From assembly GCF_901709675.1 (NCBI RefSeq), contig NC_051095.1:15791956-15855955 (forward strand): a stretch of 64,000 bases of DNA, given 5' to 3'. The notes beneath the pieces were generated by a model. It did not search any database. It was not told where the DNA came from and worked only from the letters and a program-made list of their open reading frames with translations. A program made the translations under genes and the position numbers. The stretch is from Syngnathus acus. Taxonomy: Eukaryota > Chordata > Actinopteri > Syngnathiformes > Syngnathidae. Below are positions 29,560-43,640 of the stretch, one piece after another (the stretch's first letter is position 1; every line of letters starts with the position of its first letter).

Positions 29560-29980
29560 TTTAGGTTGGTAAGCCATTTTTGTTGGGTTTATGATGTTGC
29601 CATTTTCAGCTTCATGCTGGTTTGGGTTGGTTTTGGCAAGGTGAATCACAAAGCTTGATTTGATATTTTTGTCTACCTCTGGCCATTTCTGCTGGTGTGC
29701 TGTTGTGCCATGTTGTAATTGTAAGACCTGTGGCGTTTTCCGCCTGGCGTGTGCTTTTGTTTAATAATTCTATCCACCTCAGGCATTTTTGCCGGCATGG
29801 TGTTTTGCTTCGGTGTACTGGACTCACTGTGTCTTTTTTGTTCAATAATTATAACCTCCGGCATTTTCTGCTGATGTGTGGTTTAACTTTGATACATTGA
29901 ACCATGTGTGTCACTTTCTGCCCAGTGTGAAGTTTTGACTTAATAATTGGCCACCTCTGGCTTTTTCTGTCGGATTGGAT
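29560..29980. repeat. Degenerate minisatellite, unit about 50 bp
   Basis: A diverged core, roughly CACCTCTGGCATTTTCTGC then a G/T-rich part and TTTAATAATT, recurs at about 29681, 29731, 29779, 29857, 29913 and 29957, with weaker copies before 29680. Spacing is near 50 bp with some units missing or stretched. The copies differ by many substitutions, so the array is old. Confidence 0.6.
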
Positions 29981-31918
29981 TTTTTGGGGGGGCCAGGGGG
30001 TATATATTTTTTTTCCATTGCAAAATTTAAAGATTATCAAAAAGCTACTTAAAAACTGCTTTAGTGGTAAAAATGATAGTGATTTATTGATGTATTTATT
30101 GTTTATAATAGAAATAACAGCTTTGATTACTTTTCAGGAATAATTGTGTTTGATCTTCGAAGTTCCTCTGTAATATTCAATGTATTCACGTGAGTACAAT
30201 TTTATGCAGTCACTCTCTTGTACGGACAACATTCGCAAAGATAAACATGTCCTGATCTGAAAAGTCGAGGAATATATTCATTCTGACCTGACACTGATCC
30301 GAATCCTGCTCTCATTCTGCTGGGAAAAGAAGTTCACTTATGTCTTACTTGTGCAACCACCCCTGCATTATAGGGACAGAGGGATGCTAAGAAAACACAA
30401 CATGAGGAGAATACCACTGGGAGGAAAATATCGTCACTAATAGCTGAGCTTTACGGCTCCAAGCTTCATGAAACTGAGGAGGGAACGATGAGAGATAAAC
30501 AGCGACATAATCGGGGTCAAAGAAGTTAATCAAGAGCAGGTTAGAGGTTTAATTCCTCCAGGCTATTATCTTATCCTCCCGGAGCTTCTGTCAGACTGTT
30601 TTTTCCTGTCGACGAAGCCCGGCCTCAATACAGCGAATCTCAACAAGTCTGGAATCTGTGGCACCAGAAAGAGCACGAGTCAAGGTTCATGAGAAAATGG
30701 ATGTTTGTCTGCATTTCAGCACATATGCAGGTCAATTAAGTTGTGTATAAAGGAACAGCTTATATGCGGTCTGATTTACGATTCACATCCACTTAACTTA
30801 CAGGCACACTCCTCCAGGTCTGCAAGAAGTGGATTGGTGTATTACACATGCGAGACAAAGGAGTGTGTTGGAAACGCCTATCTTTGGCAGACTTCCATAT
30901 TAGTGTGCCGTCAGACGGACTGAGCAGTTAGTCGTATTTGACCCCGGCTGGGGACAAATACACGGACGGATGTAAAACCACTTCCAGGTATCCATAGTCC
31001 GTCGATTTTTGTAACTTTCTCGTCCCTCACTCGTTGGCAGCAAAATGGGTATACGTCTGGTATGAACAGACAAAACCCTGGGACGGGATGCCCACCTCTG
31101 TGAAATAGCACAATTAGGTTATGAATCGCATGGAAACAGTGAAAAAAAAATACATGGACTTGAATATTCTACCAACGCAATCAGGCCTCTGATAAAAAGA
31201 TTGATGTTGCATCCAATCCAAGATATAAATTGGCAAAAAAGAGTCGAGCACCTGTGACAGTCTCATCCTAAGAAAAGCTTGTTTTGGTAATTCAATGTTG
31301 TCCGTGTTTGATTGAGCACAGTTATTTTCTTTTCCAATACTGGAACTTTTGTAACTTTCTCATGTTTTAGTAAGTGTCAGCAGCATCACGGTCAGGGTCA
31401 GAGCTGGAATCTGTAGTCAGACCAATTTACTTTAGGAATGGCAGGAATTTCTATATACACACGAACACATTGACCACTGAGCTACTCCATCAAAAGGAAC
31501 GGAAGGAAACTTGCTGTGTGCACAGGAGACCCAGTGGCGAGCAGTTGAGAGGAAGCCAAGTTGGTGGAAAAAAAACTCACCTGGAAGGTCAATTGTTGCA
31601 TTCCTCTGGGAAGTTTGTGCTTATTAGGTGTATCTCTCAGTGTACACTGTTTGTGTTTCAAATGTAGTCTAGTCTGAAGCAGAAAAAGGATGTTAAACAT
31701 TTCTAATGATGTTTTGCTTTCTGAACTACAGTGGAATCTCAATATTGAACCTCCAAAAGGTCACACTTGTAAGAAACAAAAGTACTTTACACAGTCTGAG
31801 GCCAAACTTGTTTTTTAATGAGCCTTTTAGAAAGTAGTCAATTTTACTTCTACTTCTACCACTACTACTAAATTGTTAACTATAGACAAAAACAATGGTG
31901 CCTGAAGGAACAATCAAT

Positions 31919-33591
31919 TACCGTATTTTCCGCCCTAAAAGGCGCACCGGATTATAAGGCGCACCTTCAATGAACGGCCCATTTTAAAACTTTGTCCATA
32001 TATAAGGCGCACCGGATTATAAGGCGCATAAAATAGAAGCTATACTGCAACAAACTGAGGTTGACTAGGGTTGCGGTATGCATCCACTAGCCAATAACCA
32101 ACGAGCCCTCTGTAAACAATCGCGTTTCTCAAACGATCTCCTATAAAATGATCGGAACTGACTAAAGTTCGATCTAACGCATTGGTACTACTTACCTATG
32201 TTTCCCTTCCATATCGATCCGTAGATTTACTCGAAACATTAACAGAGCAGCCTATTTTGATATGAAATAGCCTGGTACGTATAGCAGCTATCGTTATAGC
32301 AGTGGTTCCCAAACTTTTGCAGGCTGGCGCCCCCTTTGGCTCCCCAGTGAATTCCTAGCGCCCCCCCCACCCCCAAGGCATTTATATAAATAAATAATAC
32401 ATTTATATAAATAAATAATACATTTATAATATCATTACCATTACGTTGAATTAGTGGGAGCACTGAGTTTGTTTCTCAGAAACGAGCCGGTCCCATCTAG
32501 ACGTAATCGGAGACAATGACACCCGAAGTGATTTAAGGTTTGTCTTTTATTGCAGGATGCTTGGTCTCCATGTGTTGAAGCAGTTTTGAATGCTTCACTG
32601 CCTGGTTAGTTAGCCTGTCGCCACATATTAGCTTTGCGGGCTCGACTAGGGAAACATGTCACGTGACCGGGACGAGTGTCTTGAACTGAATTAATTGATC
32701 GTCGATAAAAAAAAAAATTCTGTGCGGCTTGGCGGCCCGGTACCAAGTGACCCACGGACCGGTACCGGTCCGCGGCCCGGTGGTTGGGGACCACTGCCCT
32801 AACCAGCTCAACACAACACAACCCCAATTTCATGTTGACTTGAACTCAAGATGATGTTGACCGCCAGAATGCAGTTTTTATTATAAGATAAAATTCTGAA
32901 CATTACAAGCTTGAAATTACAAACCTGAGCTTTTGCTTTTGTAGTCTATGCTGTCGGATCTGACTGGGCCAGAGCGGCGTGTTGTGTACAAATCGACTGC
33001 CGCCCCCCTACCGCCCCCCTACCGCCCCTTTCTTCCTCACCGCCCCCCCAGATCTTTCCACCGCCCCCAGGGGGGCGGTACCGCCCACTTTGGGAACCAC
33101 TGCGTTATAGCATTAGCCATCCGCAAAGTCCCACGAGCCTCAGCTCGCAATCTCCCATGAGCCTCAGCAAAGTGTAAACAATTGCGTTTCTCAAACGATC
33201 TCCTATAAAATGATCGGAACTGACTAAAGTTCGATCTAACACATTGGTACTGCTTACCTATGTTTCCCTTCCATATCAATCCGTAAATTTACTCGAAACA
33301 TTAACGGAGCAGCCTATTTTGAAATGAAATAGCCTCGCGGGTACAACAGCTATTCGGTGACGCCCCCTGACTACAGTTACCGTAATGTTGGGAAGCGATG
33401 CGACCTTGTAATTTACTAGTCGTACTAAAACGTACTGAAACATTTTGGCAGAGCACTGTGTACAACCAGTATGGATCAACAAATTCATCAATTGATCCAT
33501 ATATAAGGCGCACTGGACTATAAGGCGCACTGTCGGCTTTTGAGAAAATTTTAGGTTTTTAGGTGCGCCTTTTAGGGCGGAAAATACGGTA
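31919..33591. mobile_element. TA-target DNA transposon with CCGTATTTTCCG ends
   Basis: The left end CCGTATTTTCCGCCC at 31921 and the right end GGGCGGAAAATACGG at 33589 are perfect inverted repeats, with a TA on each side (31919-31920 and 33590-33591). Subterminal units AAGGCGCACCGGATTATAAG recur near the left end and related ones near the right. Two long direct repeats, about 32108-32290 and 33172-33350, share roughly 180 bp at high identity. The interior is interrupted by a hAT-type insertion at 32300-33102. No transposase frame is visible. Related elements are at 57779-58173 and, with altered ends, at 22265-23795. Confidence 0.85.
32292..33110. mobile_element. hAT-type non-autonomous transposon nested in the larger element
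   Basis: The element runs from CAGTGGTTCCCAAA at 32300 to TTTGGGAACCACTG at 33102, and both sides carry the same 8-bp CGTTATAG (32292-32299 and 33103-33110), the target duplication size of hAT elements. Inside are G/C runs, and near 32735-32799 a second hAT-like end (GGTACCGGTCCGCGGCCCGG then GGGGACCACTG), so more than one related insertion may be stacked. No open transposase frame is visible. Confidence 0.85.
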
Positions 33592-36383
33592 CATTCCAAC
33601 AAGCAACTTGGCTATAGTCAGCTGGTATCCGTTTCAGATACCAGTGGCTCTGAGCAGGATACGCACACGGTAGAAATAATTGATTCTATTATAATATAGA
33701 ATAATTGACATGATATTTGAATGATACGCAAGTTATTCATGCTCCTGCATTTCATTGGGCAACATTTCCTGTTTAATAGCCTCCATGGTATGGGTCCCAT
33801 ATCTGGTAAATGGGTAGATTGCAATGGGTCTGTTGCAGCAAAAAGGAAAGGCGTGGTAACAAGTAGGCTACAGAAATCATGACTGCCAGTTACAATGGTG
33901 ACCACTGAATATACTATATATAGGAATATATAGGAATGTATATAGAGTGTCTGAAGTCTCAAATGCATCCTCTCTCTAGCAAGACAAAATGAGAAATACA
34001 CTACGTTTGATCGATGTTTAGTTTTGTTAACATCGTTTGATCATCGATCATCGTTGAGACAACAAGTTGGTGGTATTTGGCTGGTAAGAATGTTTGTGCT
34101 CTGCCGTGTGAAAACAACTTCTATGGACGACGATCAATCCCAACCCTGTATCTTAATAATAATAAAGACTTACAAAAAGATTAATATCCAAGTCTGTTTT
34201 GTGTGTTGCTACCATGGGTTGGGAAATAACATCAACCCACTCTACTTTTATAAAGGAGTCTCCCAAAGACAAACGTATATGTATTATTAATGTTATAGTT
34301 AATGCAGTTTATCATCATAACATCAGCGTTGCAGTCAGTGGACAGTGCAGTTTGATCTACTGAGCAACCTCTAAAGATGAATACCACATGCAGCTCAATG
34401 AAAAATCTATGGAATAATAGACCTTAGAGTTACACAAACATGACCTCCGCGTTACTCGCAACACCTCGGAAAATCTTGTGCGACTTATAAACAATTATCT
34501 CAACCATAGTGGTTCGCAGAATTTTTTTTCGGCTGACCCTGTAAATAACGATGGCAGCCTCAAGTCAGTTTGGTCTCTTATGCAAGTTATCTAGACAGTC
34601 TTTGTCCAGGCTGCTCAATATTGTTTAAAAGATAACAACAGACAAATGACACCACAGGTTGAACCGATTGCGCTCAAGGACCCCGCCCCCCTTGCCATAT
34701 ATCCATAACTGTTTCATGTTAATCATTAAAGATTGGGTATATATTTTTATAGTTTTACAGCAGTTTCCTTTCCACATTTAAAGATACAGCCGTTAATAAT
34801 ATAAAGATGCTACCAGAGGAAATTCTGTATATAAAATATATCAAGCAGGAATGTTTTGTGGGCAATCTTAGAGGTTAGAATATTTTATTCTTAAACTCGT
34901 TACCTTGTTTGTGAGAACCCAAATATCATGAGCAAAAATGGGGAACTAATTCTACCAATTCAGTTGAAATGTCTGTCAAGCATAAATCCCATGTTAACAG
35001 AATGGGACTTTAAATGGTAATGTTTGTGTTGTTTACAGGATGAATACCCTGCTTTAGCTATTTAAAAATGAACATATCTAAATTGGTATTTCAATGGAAA
35101 AGATCGTAAAGAATATTTTTAGTCTTACAAAGTAATTTAGAAGTTGTCTCTTCGCCCATGAGCAAAGGGTATGTTGATTAGACCTTTGTTCAGACTCTCC
35201 CCCCTTTGGCACATGGCTTTCAAGTAAACATGAAGATTTTCTGGCACAGAAATGGATGGCCAATCAGTGAAATGACTCCCATTATGAAACGCTGACCTCT
35301 CTTAATGCAATTGTGCTCCCTGATGTGGACGGAACATGGAAATACTTGTAGAAAACTCACTGCCGTCTCCTTGGAGATACGCTGGCATCAACCGAGCAGC
35401 TCGCTTGATTCCACGGCTCCAAGTTCTCACAGACGCATTTTGCATTACAATGAGGCAAACGAACAAAAGCAACAACAGTTATGTGCCGTTTGAGAAATCA
35501 AGCCAAAGTTTCAGGAAGCAACACCTTGCAGATGTTGCTCATCGTGAGGAACAATAATTGCACGCGGCAGAGAGGTGGAGACAGTGACGGATGATCTTGA
35601 GCTTCTATTGTAGGGATGTTTGCTTTGGCTGAGCTACGTGGATGTGAACAGTGTTTGTGCTGCGGGGCTGCAGTAAGCCTTTGCTTATCATCATTGACAT
35701 AAGTTTCTGCTCAGAGCGGTTTAGATACTAACGTCTTTGAACTGGAAGGTCACTAGATGTCCTTTGAAATGAAAGCCGGCACACCCATAATGTACTTTGT
35801 GCATTTCAGTAGCTTGCTGTGCTGCGCTAAAGAGCCTTAAGGCCTACTAAAAGAATCATCATTATCACTGCCATTTTTGAATGAGGCTATTAAAACAGAG
35901 CAGATGCAACATTGTAATTTGTCATTGATGGAGGAAGGAATATTTGAATGACAGACGTGTGAAGCATGGGAATGGGAATGGAATTGTAATTTTAATAAAC
36001 TGAAATCCTAAAATGGCAGTCCAGTCTTCCATGTAGCTATAGCAGGATTTGTGGTGCTCTCCTTTTCTCTCAGCACAGAGGTGGTGATGGGGGCCTTATT
36101 TTTTTCAACTTGATACTGTTTGTTGACCATGTGTGGTCTGACCTTGACATATGTTGTTCAGTGTTTTCAAAAGGGGAAAAGTGGTATGCTTGTTTGCTCC
36201 ATGCAGTCACTAAAAATGTCTTCGGTTGAAATAAAGGACACGCAGATGCTGTGAATCTTTGAACTTTTTACAACCTTAACTCATTCACTGCCAGGCATTT
36301 CAGTTATTTTGACACACAGAATGTGATATGTGAAGCACTTATTACAGATGCAGCTGTTGTAAAATGTGCTATATAAATAAAGT

Positions 36384-36456
36384 TGTATTGTGTTATGTTG
36401 TGTTGTATTGTATTGTATTGTATTGTATTGTATTGTATTGTATTGTATTGTATTGT
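36384..36456. repeat. (TATTG)n pentanucleotide repeat on a retroposon tail
   Basis: About 13 TATTG/TGTTG units directly follow GTGCTATATAAATAAAGTTG, a 3'-end sequence common to fish LINE/SINE tails. The array probably grew from that tail. Confidence 0.85.
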
Positions 36457-37389
36457 TCAACCTTAGCAGAGATCTGCGCTCCACCAAGTTCCATTGTAAA
36501 AAAACGTTTTTTTAGATTAAGAGATGGGGAAAAATGAGGCGATACCGTCGGTGTATCCTGTTACCGCTACAGATCACCACAACAGGGAGTCCGTGTCTTA
36601 ATGATGTAGTTGTGAATATGAATAATAAAGTACTGTATCAATGGAAAAGAATGATAAAGTCTGAGAAGAGCTCCGCTACACTGACTATCGCTTCTCCACA
36701 TATTCATTGTGATGACATTAATTAAAACAGAGCGAAGATAGCGGTTCTGCTCCCACATGGCCTGCTAATATCCATTATGAGTGTGAGTATGTCTTCTGGC
36801 GGTGCATGTGTGTGTGTTTTCCACAAAGGAGGGCATCAGAGAAAGATGTGTCATTAAGTCTGAAACCAGCCACAGACCAAATTGCCAATTTCTACAGCAC
36901 CAAAAAATCTATACGCTTACAATTCAGTTTGAAAAACCTTTCTGGGTTGACCTAACAGTTAAAACTTCAACAATATATCTAAAAAAAATAAAGGGAGTGA
37001 TGAGGAACCCCTCTCCCCAAAAGGCACCCATGCTGTCTTCACACCTGACAAAACAAAGCAAGTGCTGCTCGAGTCACCAGAAACAAAACAAGGTGGGTGT
37101 GAAATAGTGTGGGATGAGAATGAGACAGCTGCCAACATGAAGAAGACAAGCGAGCGCAGCTGCAGATTCACTGACAGAAAGTTTGCTGCACATCACCTCC
37201 TCGATTGGTATTGTATTGACATTTCATTACAAACTGGGTCTTCATTTCACCTACAATGGCCTCATTAGGCTCCGTAATCACTGAACGGTTCACTTAGTTT
37301 GGAAACAATTGCAGCATCACTACTGGGGAGAGATGCAGTGCATCAAATCCTTTGAAGACCTCATTGACAATGGATATAGACAACTGAAA

Positions 37390-37480
37390 AGTTAAGGCAA
37401 GGCAAGGCAGGGCAGTTTTATTTATATAGCACATTTCATACACGAGGTAACTTAATGTGTGTCACAGAACCAAAAGTACC
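37390..37480 (-). repeat. Retroposon 3'-tail fragment
   Basis: AAGGCAAGGCAAGGC followed by TTTTATTTATATAGCACATT is the reverse complement of the widespread fish retroposon tail ending in ...CTATATAAATAAA. Family not determined; the body is degraded or absent. Confidence 0.5.
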
Positions 37481-40400
37481 TCAAAGCTTTTGCAAACAAA
37501 CAACGAAAGACATCCAAAGGCAAAGCAGTTACAAAACAAACAAAATTAGCTTCGTAAAAATGATCAAAAGAATATCCATCGACAACAATTAAACACATTT
37601 ACATGCAAAATATTTCAAGGGATTTAAAAAACAAGGAAAGAAATAAAAATTGCCTTTTAAAATGACTGACAGTGAAATTGATTTTAATGCTTTGAAGACA
37701 AATGAAAACTCAGCATTTCAAGATTAAAATTGTTGATTCCAGTAGCTCACACGTTCCACTTTTGTCCACTTACTGCTATCTACTTATGTGTAAAAATGTT
37801 TTACGATCATGCAGTGGTGTTGGTCAAGATATACTGTATGTGCTTGGAATGTTATATCCATGTGGGAATGGCAATCCGAGAAGACGAACAGTGATTGATT
37901 GCTCGTGTAATGAATTTTCCTTTAATCACCTTTTAACAATGTTTGCTTTTCCCCTCTGAAGTTTAGGTGACCCACTGGTAACAAGCATTGAAGGGTTGTA
38001 CTACTCACAGCCAAGTTAAACTTAACCTCTGACCGTCTTGTATGCCCCCCCCCCCGCCCGTGCTCTTAGTCAAATAAGAAATCTATAAAGCTTGCGACCT
38101 CATGCTATTTTATTTCTTTGATGCCTAACATATGTATGTACGCCAATGTCCTGCATTCACTTCCCATGTTATGAAATCAATTTGATGAATATTGCAAGCG
38201 ATCCTTTCAATATTTTGTTTTTGATGAGCCCACCTTGGTGTCTACCTTGAATCATAATTGATGAAATAACATGTATTTCTAATATGCTGTATATCAGTAT
38301 ATATGCAGGAGGATAGGCACATTTACTTCCAATGATCGTTTTATGATATGATTATCTCTTGGGGGCTTGGAACTCACATTCTGTACACGCAGGGTACTGG
38401 GTTAAGCTAGCATGCAGCAAGCTGTTTCTGAATGGTACCAGGTTCATGAGCAAGATTTCTCTTGCCTTATGTAGCTACAATACTTGCAGAACCTTCTGTG
38501 ACCTTGTGTTGCTCAGCTAAATGAGAGATGTAGAAAGACCAAAAAATAAATCAAAAATACAGCCTGCTGGTGTCCCGGTGTTCCCCATCTATCACTGCTG
38601 CTTGAAGGCTTGAGAGACAGATGGTCAACTCTAAATGCCCCACCTAAGTATTAAAACAATACATTCAAAGATACAAAAAAATAATTCTATTTAATTTGTT
38701 ATTTGAAAGTGTATAAATCAGAAAATGTCATGTACGGTGTTACAATAGACTGGATCTGTTGGTGCAGCAGGACCAATGTGCAATATCATTTAGATGGCGA
38801 TTTGGGAATCAATAAGTGGTGTACTGGCAGAGACTCTATGGGATGGAGAACACAAATACATTTTGGATAGGGCTACTAATAAGATGGAGGATAAGTTGTT
38901 GTTTGTGGATACAGGAGGTTTTGACAGACTTGGGCAACGCATTTAGAGATGAACCTAGTAAGACTCAGATGTGTTTTAAGTCTTTTACTGCATTGTTTAA
39001 AAAATAAAACACTGGCAGTTTTAAGTCTGATTGCTATCTTCTGCCACATTACTTTCTAAGACAAAAGGGAAAACTAAATAGGCAATTAAAATTTCACTCA
39101 CTAATTGCCATAATTAATTAAGATGTGGAGCTGTAGTGAGTCATGTGAATGATAACTCATTTGTGCACAAAATGTTTGTCGATATGCGTGTTAGTTTCTT
39201 GCTAGTTGAAATGTCGATGAAAATGCAATTTCCTTTGTGAGCGGGCTTTTGATTAGTATTTATGTTCAAATGCTGTTCTTTACAGAGAAAGCTTACCTAC
39301 ATGGGATTCAGAATTGTGAGAAAAGTACACATATGAAGTCAAAAACATTGGTTTTTGCTTGTTCTTTGACTTTGTGTTTTGTTTTTCCCCATCACTTCCT
39401 AAAAGAAGCATCAGCATAAGAACAGAGCACTATACAATTTGTAATTTCCCCTTATATCCATAGACCAGCATTTCGAAATAAATTGCATTCGACCTTCAAG
39501 TTTCCCCTTACTGAATATAGTAAATTTTGGTCAAGCTTCCCCAGTTTAAAATGTCACCAGCTATTGATGCATATATCTAAGGGGAGGTACAGTTCCGTCT
39601 CTTTTCACATGGGAAACGTTTTTTTTTCTCTGCATGCATTATGAGGAAAGAGCAAACTTTTTTAATGACCTCTTGCATACCAGAATGTACATGAAAAGGC
39701 CAAGTGGTCAAAAGCCCGAGGGCCACTTTTTAAAAAGCATACAAAAAAAAACCTCTGGTGTCTGAGTGCATATTCAGATTCTCAACAGGTTGTAATGCCG
39801 TTCAATCCATCTGCGCTCTCAAGTGATTCTTTCATAAATTACCGTGAAGCAGAGAGCATCCAATGTCAGACTGGTAAGAATGTAATCTTCTAAGTCAAGC
39901 TTGGAATGGTATTCCTTGGTGATTTGATCGTTTGTGCCTGCAATGCTTGCTCGCCGCAATATCGCCAGGGGGAAATGTTTCTGAATGAACCAGAACATGG
40001 ACTGTTGCAGCCTTGTCAAGATATCCACAAGTCCGTTTGATAGTCTGAGCAAAGATGCTTAACACGCTGAAGAATTTCCGCAGTTTGTGGCCGCACGCTA
40101 TTCCAGTATTGCTTGCCCCTAAGGGAGGTAAGGCCACTATATTCTTTGGGAGGTGTTTTAATCGTCGGAGAAACGCATAAGGAGGTTAAAAAACTTGAAA
40201 TGTGAACTGCTTACTATTTAAAAGCACCTTCTGGTACATAGAAAGCAGATAACTTGCAAAGCAATGAGTATCAAAAAGTGCCAGTGAGCTCGGCAAGCCA
40301 TGTCTCAGATTATGATCAAGGGGGCAAAAAGTTATCAGGCTTCACTAATAGAAGCCAAGCAGGAAAAGCTTAACAACGAGCTGCAGTTAATTTGATGCTC

Positions 40401-42367
40401 TACTTAGTTAAGTCAAGCAGAGCAGCCAAGTCAACCAAGACGAAACTTTTAGAGATTCAAAATCAGGATCGTTTTACGGTGATGACACTATGAAGGATCT
40501 AAGAATTATTCATGATCGAAAACACTTATGTATGTAATTGCTTGTTGTATATAAATAAAAAATTTATTTCTGGAGTGACTGCCCACCTACCAAGTGTGTA
40601 TTCAGTATTTATTAAGTTTACTTGAATTTGAACTAAACTAATGAATGTATTGTGAATAAATGAAAACTCTCTTTGGTTTATATTTGTTTATAAAGCTTTA
40701 CTGGCTTTAATGGGCCCTAACTTATTTTGTGGTCCTCTACAAAAATACTTCACGTCCTCGATCTTTCTTGCTGGACTATCTCATGGTCCACAACAATTCT
40801 CATGATGAAAATATCTCCCTTCTCTAAGAGACTTGGCAAGAGAATCATGTGTTTGGCCTTATTTGGGACTTATTTACAAACTTCCATGCAAAGTTTATTT
40901 TGACTCATGTACTTTCTCCCATTTGGAATGTCCTCCAAAGATTCCGATGATTATTTTATACTGTTCATACCCAAGTGAAATTCAAAGCCGTGCGCTTCTG
41001 CACCACATATTCACTTACAAATCAATGGCATTTGATCCTTCGAGCACATTTGTACAATCTGCATGTTCCGTTGCCAGTTATCGACCTCCCAGTATGAGAA
41101 CCCACTTCATATCCATGCTCACTGAAGACCAAGGCGAGGAGATTTATCACGGGGGCAGAAACATATGAGCCTATAAATGAAACATCTATCTTTGGAAAGG
41201 TAGCACAGCTCTTGTCAGGTCATGTGACAAAGACCTTTTAGATGGGAGATATCCGATCACAGCAATCTACCTTTTCAGACAAAAATATCTAACATTTGGT
41301 GGTTTGGAAAAAACATTTGGAACACCTAAACATGAGAAAAAATCACAAGGGTTTATTAGTCTACAACTGCATTTTATTCATTTTGTTTAAGAATTAGAGC
41401 CAGTGTTTGATTTGATGTACCTTCTTTTCTAGTGTATGTTTTTCAAGGTTCACTTTGGCTGTTTGATTGCGTTTAAGTGCCACCTAATCTATGTAATCCA
41501 CCTTAAATTATGATTTTTTTTCAGAACGCCTTACCCAAATAAATCTATGCTGACATAATGACGGCAAGATTAATTTATGTACTAGCTGTTTGTTGAAGCA
41601 ACAGTGCTTAACACCATTCAAAGCTACACAGTTTGTCCTCCTGTACAAGTAGAAACATTGTATTTTCCTTTTCTGTCTGCCTCGTGAATGCCTCATATAG
41701 TGTTTTGTGGTTTAACCTGAGGTGTTTCACAAGGTTTGTTGTGTTGCCACAACTCCGTATCGTTTTTGCATAAACATCACAAACAGCGTCGCGGCATTTT
41801 TAAGCTGAAATAGAGCCAGTCATGACTCCTCTTTACGCTCTGCCATAATACCTCCGCTATCAGACAAAGTCACATTGAGCCTGACTGACTGTGCAGCGTG
41901 GGTTTTTACGCCTAACATAGCGGAAGAAAAAGTAGTTCACACCCTCTGTGCATCATTTGCACAAGAGCTTATTTTGCCGAGTGTTCCTCTCAATGATATA
42001 TTTCACATTAGGGCTTGATAGATTTGAGTATCAACATTTTGATTTGAGAATCAATTTTTGAGCGTAAAGATCTGCCATTGGAGGTCTCGATATTTCAGTA
42101 TCGATGCTCACACCAGTATTAGTTTTAAGGTTTTTATTGGGGGTAGGCCTTTAGGTATTTATTTTGATCCATTAATTTAATATTTTTTTCAGGCTGGTGT
42201 TCTTCAGGGTGGTTTGTGAGCTGGAACCTATCCCTAGGCAAGAGGCGGTGAACACTACGTTGTGGTTCAGAAAGTTCAAATGGTCTCAGCAGTCAATTCT
42301 TCAGGACATTTGATAACTGATGGATGGATGAACGAACGGACCGACTGACTGGCAGACACCACTGAAG

Positions 42368-42650
42368 ATGGTTGAGGACAACCAGAACAAACTTGCGACA
42401 GCCAACCAGCCTAACATACTAGTGGCGGCGGATAAATATCAGAAGACAGCATTCGTGATAGATGTAACAATCCTGAGTGATAAAAAAATGTGGAAGGTAA
42501 AGGCAACAGTGGTGCCAGTAGTGATCGGAGCACAGTGGTAGTACACCACGTGGTTGCAACAGATACCAGGAACAACACCTGACATCACCATGCAGGCACA
42601 ATATTGGGAACTGCTAAGATCCAGTGCAGAAGAGTGAAGTTCTCAGGCCT
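42368..42650 (+). pseudogene. LINE ORF2 C-terminal remnant
   Basis: The plus-strand frame reads AADKYQKTAFVIDVTILSD, then KMWKVKATVVPVVIGA, and in another frame LQQIPGTTPDITMQ, ending near a stop at about 42640. This order (a VIDV...SD block, a VKATVVPVVIGA block, an LQQIPGTT block) is one I recognise from the 3' end of fish non-LTR retrotransposon ORF2. A stop codon and a frame change between blocks, and the absence of the reverse-transcriptase core, show a dead truncated copy. Confidence 0.6.
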
Positions 42651-43640
42651 CTCGTAGAAGATTTGAGCATGCATAGAAACATTTCTATACTATTAATAAT
42701 ATTTTTTTTACCCCCCCCCCCCTTAATGCAAATAAATCCATTATATGTGGATTCCTAGCCCCTGCAAATAACAGTGCTCCTTTGTAGTCACATTTCTATG
42801 AGTACAACAATCACCAGCAAGTTATGGTGAACAAAGTTAGCTTCATGATCTCCAGACTGAGTTCAGTTAAATGACACAGGATGTTCCAGCTTCTTGGGAT
42901 TCGATGGAAAACTGCTGTAGAGGCAATGACCTTTCACTTGAACAAACACCATCTAGACCACAGCTGTTTTGTATTTTTAACAGAGGGTGGGGTGAAATCA
43001 ACGGATATTTTTAAATGAAAATAAATAGAAACATACAGTTTATACTGAACGCTTTGCCCTCAAAGTTGTTCAACAGTTTGGATACAACAGCTGATTGGAA
43101 TCCTCCAAAATATCTTAACGGAAAATTTGACAGCTTTGTTTGATGTGTTGCTAATATTGTACAATTTTACAACAACTTCAATGTCTCTCTCGGCTGAATG
43201 ATATTTTATTTGATTTTATTTTGAGATCATTTCAAAACAGTTAGGGTCATCTTATTTCCGTAGGTTTTAGTAATGGAATTTCAAAAGTTTTTCCAAGTTA
43301 TGTCATCACAAATTCTACTAAATGTGCATTTAATCAGGACGTGCAACATTTTGCAGGAATATAAAATGTAATATTTGGCCATGATCCAGCATGCTTATTA
43401 GCCAGTCCAAATTTTTACTTCTTGGTCTTGGTCATTAAATTTGTCTGCCGTTATTAAAATAATATTTTACAAACTTGCATTACATACTAAAAGCTCTTTT
43501 CCCTTACGGGAAAATAAATCAACACGTAAAAATAAATCTAGCAAACTGGCCCAGGGCCAGGTGCTGTATACCAAAGTTTGGGAGGTTTAGAAAATGAAAT
43601 CAGATGAATCTGCTCATTACAGCAAACTACTACATCAACC

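Noticed and set aside
29681-29980. Regularly spaced similar units suggesting a CRISPR-like array
   Set aside because: The units are diverged, unequal in spacing and in a vertebrate genome. They are a decayed minisatellite.
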